The position numbers and the translations under genes were made by a program. This document shows, one piece after another, positions 59,750-64,000 of a stretch of DNA of 64,000 nucleotides. This DNA comes from Kangiella aquimarina DSM 16071 (GTDB lineage Bacteria; Pseudomonadota; Gammaproteobacteria; Enterobacterales; Kangiellaceae): assembly GCF_000374105.1 (NCBI RefSeq), contig NZ_KB893651.1, forward strand, positions 335,838-399,837. Direction: 5' to 3'. The notes beneath the pieces were generated by a model. That model did not search any database. It worked only from the letters and a program-made list of their open reading frames with translations, and was not told the origin of the DNA. Position 1 is the stretch's first letter. Each line of letters starts with the position of its first letter.

Positions 59750-59784
59750 ATGACAATGGGCGGCAAACGCTTATAATTGCCGCC
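59750..59784 (+). promoter_or_regulatory. Sigma-70 promoter of prfC overlapped by an inverted repeat
   Basis: ATGACA (59750-59755), 16 bases, TATAAT (59772-59777): a strong promoter with its start near 59784, 38 bases before prfC. A perfect dyad GGCGGCAA (59759-59766) / TTGCCGCC (59777-59784) surrounds the -10. It could be an operator, or a terminator hairpin for the channel gene (TTATTG follows). Confidence 0.7.
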
Positions 59785-59821
59785 TTATTGCTTCCGCCCA
59801 TGTTTTACGTAAGAGAGTCGC

Positions 59822-61411
59822 ATGTCGAAAACTGATTCAAAGCTAGTGTCTCAAATTGAGAATCGCCGTACCTTTGCCATTATTTCACACCCGGATGCCG
59901 GTAAAACTACCATTACCGAAAAGGTTCTGTTGTTCGGCAACCAGATCCAGGAAGCGGGGGTGGTTAAAGGGCGTGGCGGTAAGCATGCAACGTCGGACTG
60001 GATGGAGCTGGAAAAACAGCGTGGTATCTCAGTGACTACTTCGGTGATGCAGTTTCCTTACGGTGGCCGCACGGTCAACCTGTTGGATACTCCCGGACAC
60101 GAAGACTTCTCAGAAGATACCTATCGAACTCTAACTGCGGTTGATTCCGCTTTGATGGTCATTGATGCGGCTAAAGGTGTGGAAGCCAGAACCATTAAGT
60201 TGATGGAAGTCTGCCGTTTACGTGACACTCCTATCATCACCTTTATGAACAAGATGGACCGCGATATTCGCGATCCAATCGAGTTGCTGGATGAAGTTGA
60301 AGATGTCCTGAAAATTAACTGTTCGCCAGTAACTTGGCCTATCGGCATGGGTAAGCAGTTCAAAGGCGTTTACCATATCCTTGAAGATAAAACATATCTC
60401 TATCAATCCGGACAGGGCCATAAGATTCAAGAAGTGCGCATCATTGAGGGGTTAGATAACCCGGAACTTGATGAAGCGGTTGGCTATCTTGCTAACGATT
60501 TACGTGAAGAGCTGGAGCTGGTGCAGGGTGCCAGTCACGAATTTGATTTGCAGGAGTTCCTGGAAGGTAAGCTGACTCCGGTCTTTTTCGGTACGGCACT
60601 TGGTAACTTTGGTGTTAACCACATGTTGGATGGTCTGGTTAAGTGGGCACCATCGCCATTGGCCCGTGAAGCCGATGAGCGTATGGTTGAAGCGACTGAA
60701 CCAACCTTTTCTGCATTTGTCTTCAAGATTCAGGCTAACATGGACCCGCAGCATCGTGACCGTATTGCTTTCGCCAGAATCTGTAGCGGTAAGTACACCA
60801 AAGGCATGAAAATGCGTCATGTGCGATTAAACCGTGATATGACGATCAGTAATGCGTTGACCTTCCTGGCGGGTGATCGAGAGCATCTCGAAGAAGCCTA
60901 TGCTGGTGATATCATCGGTTTGCATAATCATGGCACCATTCAGATTGGTGATACCTTTACCGAAGGCGAGGTTATCAAGTTTAAGGGCATTCCAAACTTC
61001 GCTCCTGAATTGTTCCGTCGAGTTCGTCTACGCGACCCTTTGAAGAATAAAGCGCTTATTAAAGGCTTGGTTCAACTATCCGAGGAAGGTGCAACTCAGG
61101 TGTTCCGCCCACAAACCTCCAATGACTTGGTATTGGGTGCAGTAGGGGTGCTGCAGTTTGATGTGGTTGCGCATCGACTCAAAAACGAATATAAAGTGGA
61201 ATGTATCTATGAGCAGGTAAATGTCTCAACGGCACGCTGGGTAGAGTGTGACGATGAGAAGAAGTTTGAAGAGTTCAAACGTAAGAATGCCGATAACCTG
61301 GCTCTGGACGGAGGGGACAACTGGACTTATCTAGCACCTACTATGGTTAATTTGAATTTAGCCATTGAGCGCTGGCCAGATGTTCGATTCTTTGAAACGC
61401 GCGAGCACTAG
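59822..61411 (+). CDS. prfC: Peptide chain release factor 3
   Basis: This is a 529-aa translational GTPase that removes RF1/RF2 from the ribosome after termination. G motifs: G1 [14 protein letters not shown], the RF3-specific switch [22 protein letters not shown]3 [16 protein letters not shown], and G4 FMNKMDRD. Domains 2 and 3 follow ([40 protein letters not shown]). Length equals E. coli RF3 (529). Driven by the promoter at 59750-59777. yjjV follows 50 bases later, a gene neighbourhood also seen in enteric bacteria. Confidence 0.97.
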   Translation: MSKTDSKLVSQIENRRTFAIISHPDAGKTTITEKVLLFGNQIQEAGVVKGRGGKHATSDWMELEKQRGISVTTSVMQFPYGGRTVNLLDTPGHEDFSEDTYRTLTAVDSALMVIDAAKGVEARTIKLMEVCRLRDTPIITFMNKMDRDIRDPIELLDEVEDVLKINCSPVTWPIGMGKQFKGVYHILEDKTYLYQSGQGHKIQEVRIIEGLDNPELDEAVGYLANDLREELELVQGASHEFDLQEFLEGKLTPVFFGTALGNFGVNHMLDGLVKWAPSPLAREADERMVEATEPTFSAFVFKIQANMDPQHRDRIAFARICSGKYTKGMKMRHVRLNRDMTISNALTFLAGDREHLEEAYAGDIIGLHNHGTIQIGDTFTEGEVIKFKGIPNFAPELFRRVRLRDPLKNKALIKGLVQLSEEGATQVFRPQTSNDLVLGAVGVLQFDVVAHRLKNEYKVECIYEQVNVSTARWVECDDEKKFEEFKRKNADNLALDGGDNWTYLAPTMVNLNLAIERWPDVRFFETREH

Positions 61412-61461
61412 GCTGGTCGTATTTAATCCTGTGCTGCGATGGAAAGGGTAGAGAATATAGG

Positions 61462-62259
61462 ATGTTCAAACCAAAGCACAAAGAACCTGAAATTAAACTT
61501 TTCGACAGCCATTGTCATCTAGACTTCCCGGTTTTTGATAAGGACCGGGATGCCATTCTAAGCACCATGCATAAAGTAGGAATCGAGGGGATCCTGATTC
61601 CTGGCGTGACGCAGGATAAATGGCGTTACCTGCGACAGCTTGCAGCATTGAGACCTGATGTCCATGTTGCACTTGGTTTGCATCCTATGTTTCTCAAAGA
61701 GCATAAAAAGCAACATCTGCACGATTTAGAATTAGCGATAACAGTGAACAACCTTTCTGCAATCGGTGAAATCGGTCTTGATTACTACGAAAAGGAAGCC
61801 GATCGAAAAACTCAGATAGCATTATTTAAGGCACAAATAGAAATTGCTAAATCAGCCGGACTTCCCGTAATCTTGCATGTCCGCAAATCCCATGAAGATA
61901 TTCTGCTGTATTTAAAGACTTTACACTTTGAAAATGGTGGCATTGTGCATGCTTACAATGGCAGCATGGAGCAGGCAAAGCGTTATCGCGACTTTGGCTT
62001 TAAACTCGGTTTTGGTGGGGCCATGACCTATCCAAGAGCCGTAAAACTGCGTGCATTGGCAGCTGAATTACCTTTATCTGATATAGTTCTGGAAACCGAC
62101 GCGCCAGATATGAAGCCTTATAATTACACTAAAGATCATAATACACCTCTGAATATATTCCAGAATTTCAATACCTTAGTTGAATTGCGGGAAGAGCCAG
62201 CGCATGAAATCGCCACAGCAACGACTCGAAACAGTAAGCAGATATTGGGTATCCACTAA
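61462..62259 (+). CDS. yjjV: TatD family metal-dependent hydrolase YjjV
   Basis: This is a 265-aa TIM-barrel hydrolase of the TatD family. Metal ligands: HxH in FDSHCHLDFPVFD, Glu in IGEIGLDYY, His in VILHVRKSHEDIL and IVHAYNGS, and Asp in VLETDAPDM. The LPVILHVRKSHEDIL segment and the location next to prfC indicate the YjjV branch rather than TatD or YcfH. Probable metal-dependent DNase or phosphoesterase; the natural substrate is not settled. Confidence 0.92.
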   Translation: MFKPKHKEPEIKLFDSHCHLDFPVFDKDRDAILSTMHKVGIEGILIPGVTQDKWRYLRQLAALRPDVHVALGLHPMFLKEHKKQHLHDLELAITVNNLSAIGEIGLDYYEKEADRKTQIALFKAQIEIAKSAGLPVILHVRKSHEDILLYLKTLHFENGGIVHAYNGSMEQAKRYRDFGFKLGFGGAMTYPRAVKLRALAAELPLSDIVLETDAPDMKPYNYTKDHNTPLNIFQNFNTLVELREEPAHEIATATTRNSKQILGIH

Positions 62260-62331
62260 TAAAATCTCATTATTTCACATTTATCTAAAACCCCTGTTGT
62301 TATTGGTTAAGTTTTAAGCTATAACAATTCG

Positions 62332-62356
62332 CGGTTTGCCTTTAGAAGGCTAACCG
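62332..62356 (+). other. Imperfect hairpin in leader of TonB-dependent receptor gene
   Basis: An 11-position stem with one mismatch (62332-62342 with 62346-62356) and loop TAG, about 50 bases before the receptor ATG. No T-run follows, so it is not a standard terminator. Confidence 0.35.
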
Positions 62357-62407
62357 TCCTATAGCTGAAATATAACTAAACATAAACTAACAATAACGGG
62401 GTTTAAA

Positions 62408-64000
62408 ATGGATAAAAAATCTATTTTCCCGCCTGTCAAAAAGCTGATGATAGCCACTGCAGTACTTTCTGCGGTGAGCTTTAATAATGCTGTTTTGGCG
62501 GCAGAAGAGGAAGAAGCGGAGAGCATTGTTGTTACAGGTTCTCGTATTCGTCAGGCACAAGCTGAAGGTGCTAATCCAGTAACGGTTCTGGGGCGTGATT
62601 ACCTAGAAAATACAGGCGCTAAATCCGTAGGCGATATTCTAGCGCGCTTACCAACTGCAGGTTCAGCACTAAATACCAGATTTAATAGTAGCGGTAACTT
62701 CGGATTTCCACCAGACGGCGGTGGTGTTGGAGCTGGCGCAGCACAAGTTTCACTGAGACATCTAAAAGCCAAGCGCACGCTTGTTCTGGTAGATGGTATT
62801 CGTTGGGTCAATGGCTCCTCTGGTTCAGGTGTTTCAAATTCAGTGGACTTGAATACTATTCCTATCAGCATCATTGATCGTATTGAAATTTTGGAAGATG
62901 GTGCTTCATCGATTTATGGTTCTGACGCAATTGCTGGCGTTGTAAATATCATCACACGTAAAGACTTCGAAGGTATGGAGTTTAATGCATACCACGGTAT
63001 GTTTGATGAAGGTGATGGAGAGACTTCTCAATTTGATTTAGCGTTTGGCGCAAGTGGTGACAAACATCGGGTATTCTTTAGTCTAAGTCACTTCGATCAA
63101 GAAGCTGTTGACTCTTTAGAGCGAGAGCTTTCTGCTGTTCCTGTGCCAAATACTGGATTGACACGTGGTAGTTCAGGTACACCACAAGGTCGTTTTGTAT
63201 TTATAGATCCTAATGACCAAGTTAATGACCTAACGATTAATAATGGTGTTACTGGCATTCCTACCTATGATTTAAGCAATCCTGGTGGGCCTAATGATGA
63301 TTTTCACGTATTTACCAACAATGATCGATTTAACTTTGCCGCATACAACCTCTATGTAACTCCAAGTAAGCGCACATCGATTTTTGGACAGGCTGATTAC
63401 CAATTATCAGACAATGTTAATTTTTATACTAAGGCATTGTTCAACAATCGGGAATCTGTAAATCGAGCTGCGCCAGAGCCATTGTTCCTAGGACCTGATG
63501 CGGGTACTGGTGGATTGGCGGATACCGTTAGTATTCATGAGACTAATCCATACAATCCATTTGGTTTTACTCTGGATGAGAACAATTTGATTTTTATCGG
63601 TCGTCGTCCGTTGGAAGGTGGTCCTCGTGTTTTCAAACAAAATGTAGATACGGTCTATGTAGGTTTTGGCTTGAACGGTGATTTTGCTGCGGGAAATAAC
63701 AGTTATTTCTGGGACATTAACTACACCCACGGTAAGAATGAAGCTAAACAGACCACTTATGGTAGCTATAATATCAGACATATTAAAAATGCATTAGGAC
63801 CATTGGCTGACTGCCAGGCGCTAGAGGGCTGTGTACCGCTGAATATCTTTGGCGGACAAGGTGATGGTTCTGGCACGATCACACAAGAAATGTTGGATTA
63901 TATTCAGCCGGTAATGACTGATCAGAGCGAAAACGTTATTGATACTCTTTCTGCGAATATTTCTGGTGACTTATTTGAGATGCCTGCGGGTTACTTTGCT
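62408..64000 (+). CDS. TonB-dependent outer-membrane receptor, 3' end beyond window
   Basis: The first 531 codons are visible and the frame is still open at the window end. A long signal peptide ([18 protein letters not shown], then [20 protein letters not shown]) is followed by the plug domain with [38 protein letters not shown], and the closing [26 protein letters not shown]. Barrel strands follow. The plug is of the type in large receptors for peptides or carbohydrates in marine Gammaproteobacteria (GSRIR start). GGGG lies 6 bases before the ATG. Substrate unknown; no partner genes are in view. Confidence 0.92.
   Translation, partial: MDKKSIFPPVKKLMIATAVLSAVSFNNAVLAAEEEEAESIVVTGSRIRQAQAEGANPVTVLGRDYLENTGAKSVGDILARLPTAGSALNTRFNSSGNFGFPPDGGGVGAGAAQVSLRHLKAKRTLVLVDGIRWVNGSSGSGVSNSVDLNTIPISIIDRIEILEDGASSIYGSDAIAGVVNIITRKDFEGMEFNAYHGMFDEGDGETSQFDLAFGASGDKHRVFFSLSHFDQEAVDSLERELSAVPVPNTGLTRGSSGTPQGRFVFIDPNDQVNDLTINNGVTGIPTYDLSNPGGPNDDFHVFTNNDRFNFAAYNLYVTPSKRTSIFGQADYQLSDNVNFYTKALFNNRESVNRAAPEPLFLGPDAGTGGLADTVSIHETNPYNPFGFTLDENNLIFIGRRPLEGGPRVFKQNVDTVYVGFGLNGDFAAGNNSYFWDINYTHGKNEAKQTTYGSYNIRHIKNALGPLADCQALEGCVPLNIFGGQGDGSGTITQEMLDYIQPVMTDQSENVIDTLSANISGDLFEMPAGYFA

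Noticed and set aside
62599-62874. Antisense open frame inside the TonB-dependent receptor gene
   Set aside because: It lies opposite a clear plug-domain coding sequence and lacks any start signal.

Overview
The window is a 64 kb stretch of a Gammaproteobacterial chromosome with moderate to low GC. Gene content and order (era-recO-pdxJ-acpS, tesA/ybbA/ybbP, ast genes, psrA-fadE, prfC-yjjV, iso-type lipid genes and many secreted peptidases) suggest a marine Oceanospirillales-type bacterium, most like Kangiella. That assignment is inference from memory of protein families; no search was run. I see no rRNA, tRNA, CRISPR array, insertion sequence, prophage or plasmid gene. Genes are tightly packed, with many stop/start overlaps, and most convergent gene pairs are separated by a clear bidirectional terminator hairpin. 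Layout: 1-2205 is the end of the rnc-era-recO-pdxJ-acpS cluster. 2324-5721 holds a small outer-membrane barrel, a short-chain dehydrogenase coupled to a glutathione peroxidase, and a secreted M28 peptidase. 6013-13501 is a nine-gene Mrp/Mbh-type cation/proton antiporter operon with unusual architecture: no full MnhA, three D-type subunits, a DUF4040-MnhB fusion and an unassigned two-helix protein. It is preceded by a possible structured RNA leader. 13559-18288 is the most novel locus: a large secreted protein with a fibronectin-like domain and a possible divergent MACPF pore-forming core, a divergently transcribed ToxR/CadC-type membrane regulator with a periplasmic beta-propeller, and a small secreted peptide. 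18668-21651 pairs the fatty-acid regulator FadR with a VolA/Pla-1-type surface lipase, with a FadR-like operator between them. 21857-25582 encodes SohB, a thiopurine methyltransferase and an S9 peptidase. 25542-26694 is a tandem pair of paralogous lipoproteins, followed by a dicarboxylate/amino-acid symporter. 28204-30673 is a BlaI/BlaR-like pair behind two perfect BlaI-type operators, in which the M56 metalloprotease is fused to a coiled coil and a TonB C-terminal domain. 30734-36112 is the arginine succinyltransferase pathway: astA-astD-astB on the minus strand and astC divergent on the plus strand. 37009-37683 is ompW behind two FNR-type sites, then tesA / ybbA-ybbP, topA, pyrD, rlmL, a lysine/alanine-rich histone-like protein and a thioredoxin-fold protein. 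49260-52389 is psrA with a PsrA box, then fadE, so beta-oxidation regulators of two families (FadR and PsrA) occur within 31 kb. 52601-54787 has a 2-isopropylmalate synthase that lacks the usual allosteric domain, a HolD-like small gene and rimI. 54792-58178 is a large membrane MASE3-PAS-GAF-PAS-GGDEF-EAL protein with a degenerate GGDEF site. The end holds a YbdG-type mechanosensitive channel, prfC behind a good sigma-70 promoter, yjjV (TatD family) and a TonB-dependent receptor cut by the window end. Themes: peptide and amino-acid catabolism (M28, S9, AST pathway, symporter), fatty-acid scavenging (VolA-like lipase, FadR, PsrA, FadE), ion homeostasis (Mrp, MscS) and envelope sensing.
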